From an uncultured Tateyamaria sp. (GTDB taxonomy: Bacteria > Pseudomonadota > Alphaproteobacteria > Rhodobacterales > Rhodobacteraceae), in assembly GCF_947487805.1 (NCBI RefSeq), contig NZ_CANKXW010000001.1:371501-435500 (forward strand): 64,000 nt of DNA, in the 5' to 3' direction. The notes below the pieces were generated by a model. The model worked only from the letters and a program-made list of their open reading frames with translations. It was not told where the DNA came from and did not search any database. A program made the translations under genes and the position numbers. This document shows positions 16,574 to 25,153 of this stretch, in pieces; the first letter of the stretch is position 1; every line of letters begins with the position of its first letter.

Positions 16574-18117
16574 TGACGGCACCACCGGCCAGCGCGCGGG
16601 GGCAGGCGGTCTGGCTGCTGCTGGCCACCTGGATCGTGGCGATTGCCAGCCTGATCTACGAACTGATCGCGGCGACCATGTCCAGCTACCTGCTGGGCGA
16701 TTCCGTGCGGCAGTTCAGCTTTGTCATCGGCGTGTTTCTGGCCACCATGGGGGTGGGGGCGTGGCTGTCGCGCTTTGTGTCGGACCCGGTGACGGGGTTC
16801 GTGCGGGTGCAGGTCGCGCTGGGCGTGAACGGCGGGGCGATGGCCCCGGCCATCTACATGGCCTTTGCCTATGTGGGCGAGGTGCAGGTGCTGCTCTACC
16901 TGATGCTGGGCACGGTGGGCGTGCTGTCGGGGATGGAGATTCCGCTCATCGCCCGCGTGCTCAAGGATATCGGCGCCAGCCGCTTCCGCTTTGAAAACGT
17001 GCTCAGTGTCGACTATCTCGGCGCGCTGGTGGCGTCGCTGGCCTTTCCGCTGCTGATTGTGCCGCATCTGGGGCTGATGTCGGCCAGCCTCGTCTTCGGC
17101 TGCCTCAACCTCGCCGTGGCGGGGGTGTCCATTGCGCTCTTTCGCGACCAGATCCCGCGCCACCTGATGGTGGTCTGCGCCGGGGCCTTTGCCCTGCTCA
17201 TGGCCGGGTTGGTACAGTCCGAACGGCTGGTGTCGGTGGCGGATGCGGCGCTGTTTCAGGACGACGTGATCCTGTCGGAAACGACGCCCTACCAGAACAT
17301 CGTCGTGACCCGGTTCCGCGACCGCACGCGGCTTTTTCTGGATCATTCGATCCAGTTCGATACGGCGGACGAATACCGCTATCACGAAATGCTGGTGCAC
17401 CCGGCCATGGCGCAGGCCCCGCGCCGCGCCGACATCCTGATCCTCGGCGGCGGCGACGGCATGGCGGTGCGCGAGGTGCTGAAATACGACGATGTGGACA
17501 GCGTCACACTGGTGGATCTCGACCCGCGCGTGACCGAGCTTTTCCGCGACCACCCCGACCTGCGTGCGCTGAACGACTTCGCGCTCTCCGACCCAAGGGT
17601 CACCATTCTGGCACAGGACGCATGGGCCTTTGCCCGCGACAGCGACGCGGCCTTTGACGTCATCATCATCGACCTGCCCGACCCCAAGAACCTGTCCCTG
17701 TCCAAACTCTATTCCGCCGAATTCTACGCCCTGCTGATCGAACGCCTCTCGCCCCACGGCATGGTCGTCACGCAGGCCGGATCGCCCTTTTTCGCCGGGG
17801 ATGCCTATTGGTCGGTCGTCGCCACGTGGGAGGCCGCGCGCAACCCAGGTAAGCCCGCAGGCACCCTCACGGTGCTGCCCTACCACGCCTATGTGCCCAG
17901 CTTTGGCGCGTGGGGGTTCGTCATCGCATCCCCCCACGTGCCTGCGCGCAGGCCGCTGCAATTGCCGTCCGGGCTGCGATATCTCACGGGCGCTGTCTGG
18001 GATCAGGCGCAGGTCTTTCCAACGGATACCGCCCGCCGCGACGTGGCGGTTAACACCCTGCGCTCGCACGCGCTGGTGCGTTATTATCAGGACGGTTGGG
18101 CCACCTGGTTCGACTGA
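16573..18117 (+). CDS. Membrane-fused spermidine synthase-like aminopropyltransferase
   Basis: 514 residues. About seven N-terminal membrane helices (residues 12-220) are joined to a Rossmann-fold spermidine synthase domain. The nucleotide motif GGGDG is at 292-296, followed by an acidic VTLVDLDP loop that should hold the adenosyl moiety, then IIDLPDPKN (the usual catalytic D is retained) and a YSAEFYALL segment. It would transfer aminopropyl groups from decarboxylated SAM to an amine, at the membrane. speD, which makes that donor, is convergent and overlaps its 3 prime end by 31 bp. The acceptor is unknown and need not be putrescine. Confidence 0.88.
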   Translation: MTAPPASARGQAVWLLLATWIVAIASLIYELIAATMSSYLLGDSVRQFSFVIGVFLATMGVGAWLSRFVSDPVTGFVRVQVALGVNGGAMAPAIYMAFAYVGEVQVLLYLMLGTVGVLSGMEIPLIARVLKDIGASRFRFENVLSVDYLGALVASLAFPLLIVPHLGLMSASLVFGCLNLAVAGVSIALFRDQIPRHLMVVCAGAFALLMAGLVQSERLVSVADAALFQDDVILSETTPYQNIVVTRFRDRTRLFLDHSIQFDTADEYRYHEMLVHPAMAQAPRRADILILGGGDGMAVREVLKYDDVDSVTLVDLDPRVTELFRDHPDLRALNDFALSDPRVTILAQDAWAFARDSDAAFDVIIIDLPDPKNLSLSKLYSAEFYALLIERLSPHGMVVTQAGSPFFAGDAYWSVVATWEAARNPGKPAGTLTVLPYHAYVPSFGAWGFVIASPHVPARRPLQLPSGLRYLTGAVWDQAQVFPTDTARRDVAVNTLRSHALVRYYQDGWATWFD

Positions 18118-18452
18118 CCCCGCGCCATGCGCCGCACATCATGCGCCGCCGGCCGCAGCGCATCGATCAGCAGTGCAATGGCCGGTTCCACATCCATGTC
18201 CCCACAGACAAAGAGATCGAGCGCGGCATACCCCGTCTCGGGCCACGTATGGACCGAGATATGCGATTCGCGCAGCAGCACCACGCCGGTCACGCCACTG
18301 CCCGTGCCAAAGCTGTGGAAATGCGCGGTGATCACGGTCGCACCAATGCTGTCCGCCGCTGCCCGCAGCACGGCCTCAAGCCTGTCCGCATCATCGAGGT
18401 GACGGGCGGAATGAACGTCCAGAAGGACATGGGTACCGGGGGCGAATTGCAT
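18087..18452 (-). CDS. speD: S-adenosylmethionine decarboxylase proenzyme
   Basis: 121 residues, class 1B bacterial SAM decarboxylase. The self-cleavage site is Glu62-Ser63 in LLRESHISVHTWPE; Ser63 becomes the pyruvoyl cofactor, at the same number as I recall for the Thermotoga enzyme. HFHSFGTGSG and YAALDLFVCG are further signatures. The ATG at 18452 starts the domain; a longer upstream reading is mostly antisense. It supplies decarboxylated SAM for aminopropyl transfer. It converges on the spermidine synthase-like gene with a 31-bp coding overlap, so the two mRNAs are complementary at their 3 prime ends. Confidence 0.93.
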   Translation of the reverse strand: MQFAPGTHVLLDVHSARHLDDADRLEAVLRAAADSIGATVITAHFHSFGTGSGVTGVVLLRESHISVHTWPETGYAALDLFVCGDMDVEPAIALLIDALRPAAHDVRRMARGQSNQVAQPS

Positions 18453-18516
18453 CTGACAGTCCTGCTGGCGTGCGGCGATTAAGCGGATTTCGGGGCTGGA
18501 TGCAACGCGGCTCTTG

Positions 18517-19071
18517 TCACGGGGCGACCCACTGTCCGGTCCAGTCATCCTCGGCGCGAAACAGCGCGCGCCGGTGCTGCGCGCCCAGATGTACCACGTC
18601 CATCTCGTGCACATCGCAGGACAGCACCGCAAACCGGTCCCGCACGGGCGGTTTGTCATAGGCATAGACGTGGTCAATCGGCGTGCCGGGCACAGGTGCC
18701 GTGCCATAGGACACGCGGGACGCCGCAGGCACGGCATCCCACTGCGCCTGTACCTCCGTGCCGGTCACGATCTCAACGCGGGTGGTGATGCGCAATTGCA
18801 GGTCCGCGCGCGGGATCCAGATGTGGAACTGGGCCCACGGGTGATGCGCCAGCGACGCGACCTTGGGCGTGGAGATGTCGGTATGCGCCTCCAGCCGGTT
18901 CTGGCTGCGCCGCGCCGCGCGCAGGGCCACGGTGCGCGCCTCGGGCATGCCCGCGGGCGACACAGTTGCCAGCGTCGGATAGCGCGCGGGATGGCGGCCA
19001 TCGGCGGCGCCGCGGCCCAGATGCTGCCAGACCTCCGACAGCAATGCGCTCAGGTCGTTCGGATCACTCAT
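18517..19071 (-). CDS. Pyridoxamine 5-phosphate oxidase-family FMN-binding protein
   Basis: 184 residues of the PNPOx-like split-barrel fold. ARYPTLATVSPAGMPEARTVAL is the N-terminal strand pair, RSQNRLEAHTDISTPKVASL the FMN-phosphate region, and a PVPGTPIDHVYAYDKPP loop precedes a C-terminal EMDVVHLGAQHRRALF strand. Length is shorter than true PdxH and the PLP-binding tail is not evident, so a general FMN/heme-binding general-stress role is as likely. It overlaps the upstream AttH-like gene by 8 bp, so may ride on its transcript. Confidence 0.78.
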   Translation of the reverse strand: MSDPNDLSALLSEVWQHLGRGAADGRHPARYPTLATVSPAGMPEARTVALRAARRSQNRLEAHTDISTPKVASLAHHPWAQFHIWIPRADLQLRITTRVEIVTGTEVQAQWDAVPAASRVSYGTAPVPGTPIDHVYAYDKPPVRDRFAVLSCDVHEMDVVHLGAQHRRALFRAEDDWTGQWVAP

Positions 19072-20110
19072 AGCCTGTCATCTCCAGATATCCCACGCCG
19101 CCATGGCTGCCGGAGATGCGCACCGGCCCCTCCCAATAGGGCACGGTCAGGCCCATCCAGGCCTGGGTGTTCAGCGCCTCCACCGTCACATCGACGCCCC
19201 GTTCGGGCAGCGTCACGCGCCAGCGCGTCGGGATCTCGCGCCCCGCCACCGCGCTCGTGGCCAGCGGCGTCGCGGTCATCGCCTCGTCCGCAAAGGCGTG
19301 CGTCGTGCCGTCCGCCTCGATCCACGTGCCCGACCCGAACGCGCTGCCATCCGTTTGCCGCAGCTGAAACCCCATCATCTTGGTCCCGTCGTCAAAGGAC
19401 AGGGAAAACCAGTCCCAGCCGGATTGATCCTCGCTCAGGGGCTGTGACGACCACTCCCGGTCCAGCCAGGCCGTGCCCGTCACGGCCACATCGCCGTGGG
19501 GCAGGGTCAGCGTACCCTCGATCCGGTAGAACGGCTGCGAGTAATAGTAACTGGCCTGCCCCTGTTCCGATTTCACCGAAAACCCGTTGTCGCCGTGAAA
19601 CACCAGCGGTCCCTGCGCCGTCAGCGCCATGTCATAGGCGAAATCCGGCCCCTGCGCGACCAGGTCCAGCCGGTCGAAATCGGTACCCGACAGGTGCCAT
19701 TCGTCGATCCACGCGTCAAACGGATCGGCGGTCACCCCGGCCTGCCCGATGCCGCCGCGCGCAAACCGCTCCGTGGCGAAATGCCGGTCCGGCGTGGTGA
19801 TGGCCGCATGGCCAAACCAGATCTGCGGCGAGGCCCAGCCCGTGTCCTCTCCGGGGCGCAGGGCCGATCGGAACAGTGTCCATTGCAGCCCGTAATCCGT
19901 ACCATCCGCGCCGCGCAGATTGGCCGTCAGATACCACCATTCGATCCGGTAATCGGGATGCGGGCCGTGATCGCGCGGAAAGGTCAGGACCGTGCCGCAT
20001 ACGGGATTGGCAAAGGCATCCCCGGCCTGCGATCCCAACCCGGAAAACCCCTGTGCCGCAAGGGTCAGGGGCCACAGGCACAGCAGCAGGGCAAGGGCTC
20101 TAACGTTCAT
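19064..20110 (-). CDS. AttH/CrtC-type lipocalin-like secreted protein
   Basis: 348 residues with a signal peptide (MNVRALALLLCLWPLTLAAQ). The mature protein carries AttH-family motifs: RIEWWYLTANLRGADG near residue 55, HAAITTP, and WLDREWSSQPLSEDQSGWDW in the second lipocalin-like half. AttH-like proteins are regularly encoded beside a LolD-type ATPase and an FtsX-type permease, exactly as here. Their ligand is unproven; carotenoid hydratase relatives suggest a hydrophobic one. The ATG at 20110 is preferred to the TTG at 20116. It overlaps the permease stop by 11 bp. Confidence 0.85.
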   Translation of the reverse strand: MNVRALALLLCLWPLTLAAQGFSGLGSQAGDAFANPVCGTVLTFPRDHGPHPDYRIEWWYLTANLRGADGTDYGLQWTLFRSALRPGEDTGWASPQIWFGHAAITTPDRHFATERFARGGIGQAGVTADPFDAWIDEWHLSGTDFDRLDLVAQGPDFAYDMALTAQGPLVFHGDNGFSVKSEQGQASYYYSQPFYRIEGTLTLPHGDVAVTGTAWLDREWSSQPLSEDQSGWDWFSLSFDDGTKMMGFQLRQTDGSAFGSGTWIEADGTTHAFADEAMTATPLATSAVAGREIPTRWRVTLPERGVDVTVEALNTQAWMGLTVPYWEGPVRISGSHGGVGYLEMTGYE

Positions 20111-22460
20111 GGGCAAACACCTTGAGCAGGCGCGCAGGCGGCGTGCGCATCAACCGCCACGCAGGCCACGCCGCGGCCAGCGCCGCCGCCACCAGCGCAT
20201 AGGCCCCGAGCCAGCCATAGTCGGCGGGAAAGAGGAACATGGGCAATTGCCAGCCAAAGGCGGCCACATTGACCCGGCTCAGCAACACCCAGGCCAGCGC
20301 CAGCCCAAGGGGCAGGGCGCAGACAAAGACGATGCCCGCCAGCGCCACCGCGCGGGCCAGCTCCAACCGCCCCAGCGTCCGCCGCGTCAGCCCCAGCGCC
20401 CAGACGGGCGCCAGCTGCGGCACCCGCAGATCGGCGAGGGTCAGAAGGCTCATCAATATGGCAAAGCCCGCAACCCCCAGCGTCAGCACGTTCAGCACGG
20501 CGGTCACGGTGAATGTCCGCTCGAACACCCCCAGCGACAGCGCCTTGATCTCGGCCTGATCGATGATGGCGCTGTCGGGCAGGCCCACGCTGTCCATGAT
20601 GGCGCGGCGCAGTGCATCCGGCGTGCTGGTGCGGATACCGAACTGGCCGGGATAGTCATCGGGATAGAGCGTTGCATAAACGGGGGCGGCAACAACCACC
20701 TGCCCCAGCGGATTGCCGTAATCCCCCACCACGCCCGCAATGGGCAGCGCCAGGTCCGGCGACAGCGTGACACGGTCCCCCACCCACAGATTTGCGCGCC
20801 GGGCCAGCTGTTCGTTCACCACGGCGGCCGCGCCCGCCTGCACCCGGTCCCACATATCCGCGCCCGCGTCGACAAAGGCCCAGTTCTCGCGATAGGTCGG
20901 CCCGACCTCGATCCCGTAAACCTGCACCGGCTGCCCCGCCACGCGCGTCGATGTCGACATCAGCGGCAGCACCTCCAGCCCGCGCGCATCCAACAGCTGG
21001 CGCAAGGCGGCGCTCTCGTTCTTGGACCCCACGCGCACGAACAGCTCGGGCGCCAGCCGCTGATCCAGAAACGCGACAAAGGTCAGCCGAAAGCTCGACA
21101 CCATCGTCGACACCCCGATATTGGCCGACACCGCCAGCAGCAGCGCCATCAGCGCAAGGCTCAGGCCCGGCAATTGCTGGCGCGTGTCGGCCCAGAACCA
21201 CATCGCCACCGGTCCGCGCGCACGGTGCTGCAATCCCGACAACACCATCGCCGCCAGCGCAGGCAGCGCCAGCGCCGCCCCGATCAGCAGACACCCCAGC
21301 AGGGCAAAGGCCGCCAAAAGCCCGTCGCCCACCGCAAAGAGCACCCCCGCCACGGCCAGCAGGGCCACCGCCCCCGCCGACTGCACCCGAAACCGGGCGG
21401 CGGTCGCCATCACCCAGGCGCGCGGGCGCGCACTGGCCAGCACAGGCATCCGCGCGACCTGCCAGATGCGCCCGGCCAGCGCCGCCGCCGTGCCCAAAAG
21501 CGCCAGGGCCAGTCCCGACAGCCACCATTCGGCCCGCAGTTGCAGCGTGCCCGACACCTCCGCCCCGTAAAGCCCCCGCAGCGTCGCCGCCACATCGGGC
21601 AGCAACAGCGCCGCAATCACATAGCCCAGCACCACGCCCAGTGCCGCCCCCACCAGCGCCAGAAACAGCATCTCGGCGGTGATCAGCACAACCAGACCCC
21701 GCAGCGGCACGCCGATCGACCGCAACGTGCGGATCATGCCGCGCCGCTGCTCGAAGGCGAGGCCGATGGTGCTGTGCACGATGAACAGCCCTACAGCAAA
21801 ACTCAGCAGGCCAAAGGCCGTGAGGTTCAGATGAAAACTGTCCGTCAGCTGCCCGATATCTGCCTGCTGCCCCGACGGTTGCAGCGCCAGACCGGGCGCC
21901 ACGTCCTGCAACGCCGGGCGCGTCACCGGCTGGTCCGGCAGTACGAACAGACGGGTCAGACCGGCTGCCCCGCTCAGCCGCTGCACAAGGCCGATGTCCC
22001 CGATGGCCATGTTGGGGCCAACCGTCTCCTGCACGGTCACGGGCGCCACTCCGGCCAGCCGCCGCGCGGTGGCGGCATTGGCAAAGAGGTGATCCAGCTC
22101 CGGCGCGGCGCCCGTATCGCCTACCCCAAAGGACACCGGCGTGGTCAGCGGATCCACCCCGATCAGACGCACGCCCCGCACCTCCGCCTCGATCATCGGC
22201 GACACCATCCAGCCACTGCGCCGCAGCGCCACATAGGTGGCCAGCGGAATGGCCCCGCCCGACCGCGCCACAAGCTGATCGTACTGCCCCTCGCTCAGCG
22301 TTGCTGCGGCGGCGTCATAGCTGTTGCGCGCCTCGCTGTTGATGGCCTGCACGCCCGACCACAGCGCCGTGGCCAGCGCCAGACCCGCCAGATAGGCAAA
22401 AAGCTGTACAGGATTGCGCCGCCAATGCGACACAAGCGCCCCGAGGCACGCGCGCATCAT
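20100..22460 (-). CDS. FtsX-type ABC transporter permease
   Basis: 786 residues with an N-terminal helix (LFAYLAGLALATALWSGVQA), a large periplasmic domain, a first FtsX triplet of helices near 230-330, then two further helices near 350-400, a second periplasmic domain and a final triplet near 650-770. Two FtsX modules in one chain is the AttF/G or YbbP arrangement used for outer-membrane or lipid export. It overlaps both the ATPase gene (4 bp) and the AttH-like gene. Together they form a three-part mechanotransmission-type system rather than a classical importer. Confidence 0.87.
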   Translation of the reverse strand: MMRACLGALVSHWRRNPVQLFAYLAGLALATALWSGVQAINSEARNSYDAAAATLSEGQYDQLVARSGGAIPLATYVALRRSGWMVSPMIEAEVRGVRLIGVDPLTTPVSFGVGDTGAAPELDHLFANAATARRLAGVAPVTVQETVGPNMAIGDIGLVQRLSGAAGLTRLFVLPDQPVTRPALQDVAPGLALQPSGQQADIGQLTDSFHLNLTAFGLLSFAVGLFIVHSTIGLAFEQRRGMIRTLRSIGVPLRGLVVLITAEMLFLALVGAALGVVLGYVIAALLLPDVAATLRGLYGAEVSGTLQLRAEWWLSGLALALLGTAAALAGRIWQVARMPVLASARPRAWVMATAARFRVQSAGAVALLAVAGVLFAVGDGLLAAFALLGCLLIGAALALPALAAMVLSGLQHRARGPVAMWFWADTRQQLPGLSLALMALLLAVSANIGVSTMVSSFRLTFVAFLDQRLAPELFVRVGSKNESAALRQLLDARGLEVLPLMSTSTRVAGQPVQVYGIEVGPTYRENWAFVDAGADMWDRVQAGAAAVVNEQLARRANLWVGDRVTLSPDLALPIAGVVGDYGNPLGQVVVAAPVYATLYPDDYPGQFGIRTSTPDALRRAIMDSVGLPDSAIIDQAEIKALSLGVFERTFTVTAVLNVLTLGVAGFAILMSLLTLADLRVPQLAPVWALGLTRRTLGRLELARAVALAGIVFVCALPLGLALAWVLLSRVNVAAFGWQLPMFLFPADYGWLGAYALVAAALAAAWPAWRLMRTPPARLLKVFAHER

Positions 22461-23113
22461 GCCAAAAGCCCGCCGCGCAGATGCAGCACCCGGTCCATGC
22501 GCGCGGCCACGGTGGGCGAATGGGTCACAACCATCAGCGCCGCCCCGGTCTGCGCCACCAGCGCCAGCATCTGCTCCAGCACCTGATCCGCCGTCGCCTC
22601 ATCCAGATTGCCGGTGGGCTCGTCGGCGAGCAGCAGCTTGGGCTTGGCCGCCAGCGCGCGCGCGATGGCCACCCGCTGCTGCTGCCCGCCCGACAGGGCC
22701 TCGGGGAACTTGTGCACATGCTCCGTCAGACCCAGCCGCGCCACCAGCATCTCCTGCCGGGCCGGATCGTCGGCCCCGGCCAATGCCGCCTGCAACGCAA
22801 TGTTGGCCCCCACGGTCAGCGACGGGATCAGGTTGAACTGCTGGAACACCAGCGCCACCTCCGTCCGGCGAAAGGCGGCAAGGGCTGCATCGTTCATCGC
22901 GGTCAGATCGTGGCCCGCAACCCGCACCGCGCCCCCATCCGGCGCGTCCAGACCGGCGGCGATGTGCATCAGCGTGCTCTTGCCGCTGCCCGACTCGCCC
23001 GTCAGCGCCAGCGTCTCGCCTGCGCGCAGCTCGAAACTGACCCCCCGCAGGACGGGAATGGCCCCGTCCGCATCATGGAAGGACTTTGTCACGGATTGGA
23101 ATTCTAGCAGCAC
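22457..23113 (-). CDS. LolD/MacB-type ABC transporter ATP-binding protein
   Basis: 218 residues. Walker A is GESGSGKST (about residue 38), the Q-loop is in VFQQFNLIPSLTVGANI, the signature is LSGGQQQRVAIARAL and Walker B is LLLADEPTGNLD. This sequence set is the LolD/MacB/FtsE group that drives FtsX-type permeases. It leads the operon with the permease and AttH-like partner; the permease start overlaps its stop by 4 bp. Confidence 0.93.
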   Translation of the reverse strand: MLLEFQSVTKSFHDADGAIPVLRGVSFELRAGETLALTGESGSGKSTLMHIAAGLDAPDGGAVRVAGHDLTAMNDAALAAFRRTEVALVFQQFNLIPSLTVGANIALQAALAGADDPARQEMLVARLGLTEHVHKFPEALSGGQQQRVAIARALAAKPKLLLADEPTGNLDEATADQVLEQMLALVAQTGAALMVVTHSPTVAARMDRVLHLRGGLLA

Positions 23114-23198
23114 GGCGCACCTCTGTTCGGCTAGAACCTATCGCATGCGGCGGGCGCGAACAGGGCTGACCGGATGTTTTTTGCCCGCTGCCGCGCGG

Positions 23199-23558
23199 TC
23201 AGACCGCCGCAAGGTCACGCGTGTCGAAATACCCGTCATCCGTAACCCGCCAATGGCGCAGAAGGTCCCCGCAATTCCGACATTCTCGCCCAGCCAGATT
23301 GTGCATCGCGATGTCCGCCGCCACCGCCGATACGGACCGGTACAGATCCAGCAAATGCGCCTGGTTCAGCCGGTCGGCAAGCGGCCAACTGTCCTCCATC
23401 GCTGAAGCCGCCGAGGACAGCGACAGCAGCAGGTATTCAACCGGGATTTCGGAATGGCGCAAACAGGCCATCGGAACCGCGCGCCGCACGCCAATCCCTT
23501 TCGAGAAGGTCAAATAGCTGACGCAACTCTCCAATTCATCCCAAAAGCGGATGTTCAC
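23199..23558 (-). CDS. Hypothetical protein with C-terminal Cys pair
   Basis: 119 residues from a GTG start at 23558 (MNIRFWDELESCV); a TTG at 23585 would add nine residues. I recognise no family. The protein is mostly helical, with IPVEYLLLSLSSAASAMEDS in the middle and GRECRNCGDLLRHWRVTD near the end, which may be half a zinc-binding site. It stands alone between the ABC operon and a moderately AT-rich gap (23559-23791) in which I see no further gene. Codon use is compatible with coding but the start is uncertain. Confidence 0.5.
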   Translation of the reverse strand: MNIRFWDELESCVSYLTFSKGIGVRRAVPMACLRHSEIPVEYLLLSLSSAASAMEDSWPLADRLNQAHLLDLYRSVSAVAADIAMHNLAGRECRNCGDLLRHWRVTDDGYFDTRDLAAV

Positions 23559-23791
23559 AACTTTGCCGATACGTTCCCAACACAACTTACGATTATGCGA
23601 ATACAGGCGAGTCGCCTATTCGAAAATTTCGGTATTTCAATCGAAGGTAGAATTTCGGGAATTGATCAGCGGTATTTCGACGGTTTTGGTTTGTAATTCC
23701 GGAACGATGCTGCGCGCTGCGATAAAGAGATCTGGAAAAGTTTTCATTCTGCCCGCTTGTGCGGCGCATATTTTGCTGCAATGCTCACTTT

Positions 23792-24175
23792 ATGAGCGGT
23801 TTTGAATCGACCATCCTGCGAGTCCTTGCATGTCTCTGCCTGCCGTGCATGGCGCAGGCCAGCGGCGACGTGGCAACGATTTTTGCCAAATGTACAGGCC
23901 GGTTATCGGCCGAGTTGGAACATGCCTGGCTGATGAATGACACGCGTGCGGATGCGCTGATGGCGCAGCGCGCGCAATTCGTCGCCGTTTTGGATGCTGT
24001 CATGCCGCAGGACAATGCCCGGTCCATCCTCAACACCCGGATCGAGGCGAAACTCGCCCACTCCGCCATGCTGACAACGGCCACATTCGGCAATAATCCG
24101 AAACTCGCGAAAATGGCCCGCGCGCACGCGTCCCTCCGGGTGCGCGATTGCCAGTCCTTGCTATTGGGCAGCTAA
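23792..24175 (+). CDS. Hypothetical periplasmic protein
   Basis: 127 residues with a signal peptide (ILRVLACLCLPCMAQASG) and two mature cysteines (FAKCTGRLSAE near residue 34 and RVRDCQSLLL near the C-terminus) that could form a disulfide. The rest is helical (AHSAMLTTATFGNNPKLAKM). The ATG at 23792 is chosen because it places the hydrophobic core at a usual distance; an earlier start at 23759 adds residues unlike a signal sequence. No known family. It converges with the DUF5666-type lipoprotein gene with a 9-bp gap. Confidence 0.6.
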   Translation: MSGFESTILRVLACLCLPCMAQASGDVATIFAKCTGRLSAELEHAWLMNDTRADALMAQRAQFVAVLDAVMPQDNARSILNTRIEAKLAHSAMLTTATFGNNPKLAKMARAHASLRVRDCQSLLLGS

Positions 24176-24184
24176 TCGCATCCC

Positions 24185-25153
24185 CTATTTGCGGATAACC
24201 GGCAGGGTATTTTCCGCCCCAATGCCACCCGAAATGCGCGCCCCGTCGTCAGGCCGCAATAGCGTTGCGCGCTGCGCCGCCGATTGCGGCAACACAACCG
24301 CCCGACGCGCGCGGAATAGGCCGTCATAGGGCCCGAAATACACCGCCCGCCGTGCCGCAAACGGGGCCAGGTCCAATCGTTGATCAAAGCTGTGCCCCAG
24401 ACCCGCAATACGGAACCCCGGCGCGGTCTGCACCGGCTCAAGGAACCCTTCGACCGACAGTTGCCGCAGCGTGCCTCCGCCCTCGCGGAACCGTCCCATC
24501 TGCACGGTCTGCGCCGCCAGACGCCCGCCATGATAGGTTCCGACCGCCACCGCGAACTGACCGGCGGTCAGGCGGGCATCCGTCTCGACGCGGGTCTGGC
24601 CGATCTGCCAACCATCCGCGGCCGATCCGACAAGCACACCGGACAGCCGGTCCGGCCCTGCGGGGGCGGCGGTCACAAGGCTTGTCTGCACCGCGCCATC
24701 CGCGCGCCAGATCCCGTGTGCCGCCACACGGTGGCCCACATGCGACGCAAGCGACAGGCCCGGATCGGGCCGCAACGGCGTGCCGTTGATCGCAAAACCC
24801 GCGCCATGCCGCGCCAGCGTCCCGATCAGTGGCGTGTCGACGTCGATGCGCACCGCCTCGAACCGGTCCAGCCGCGTGCGCGCCACCATACTCAGCCCCA
24901 TGCCAGGTTGCAGGGCGGCCGTGCCCACGCGCGCGCCGTCCATGAACACACGCACCGCACCGGGCAACTCCACCCGCATCCCGTTGACCAGCACGCTGCC
25001 GGTGCCGGTCATCAAACCAACGATGCCGGTGCCGCCGATGCCGCCCTCGAACGGGTCATCGCCCACCTGGCTGAGGGGGATGGCAGGGGCACAGGCGCTG
25101 AGTGCGCTGGCCCCGATCAGGCCGATGGCCTGGCGTCTTGTCACACGGGTCAC
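24185..25153 (-). CDS. DUF5666-type lipoprotein
   Basis: 322 residues. The N-terminus is twin-arginine-like (TRRQAIGLIGASALSACAP) with a lipobox ending at Cys20, so it should be a lipid-anchored periplasmic protein. Two or three repeating beta units follow, each reading like GTGSVLVNGMRVELPGAVRV or FAINGTPLRPDPG; these are DUF5666/OB-like repeats. The gene overlaps the upstream DUF6502 gene by 4 bp, so both are made together. Function unknown. A DUF5666-DUF6502 pairing is consistent with a small conserved alphaproteobacterial module. Confidence 0.72.
   Translation of the reverse strand: MTRVTRRQAIGLIGASALSACAPAIPLSQVGDDPFEGGIGGTGIVGLMTGTGSVLVNGMRVELPGAVRVFMDGARVGTAALQPGMGLSMVARTRLDRFEAVRIDVDTPLIGTLARHGAGFAINGTPLRPDPGLSLASHVGHRVAAHGIWRADGAVQTSLVTAAPAGPDRLSGVLVGSAADGWQIGQTRVETDARLTAGQFAVAVGTYHGGRLAAQTVQMGRFREGGGTLRQLSVEGFLEPVQTAPGFRIAGLGHSFDQRLDLAPFAARRAVYFGPYDGLFRARRAVVLPQSAAQRATLLRPDDGARISGGIGAENTLPVIRK

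Noticed and set aside
19992-22586. An 864-residue frame antisense to the FtsX-type permease
   Set aside because: Extreme Gln/His/Arg composition and no domain; the reverse-strand permease has coherent membrane helices and operon overlaps.
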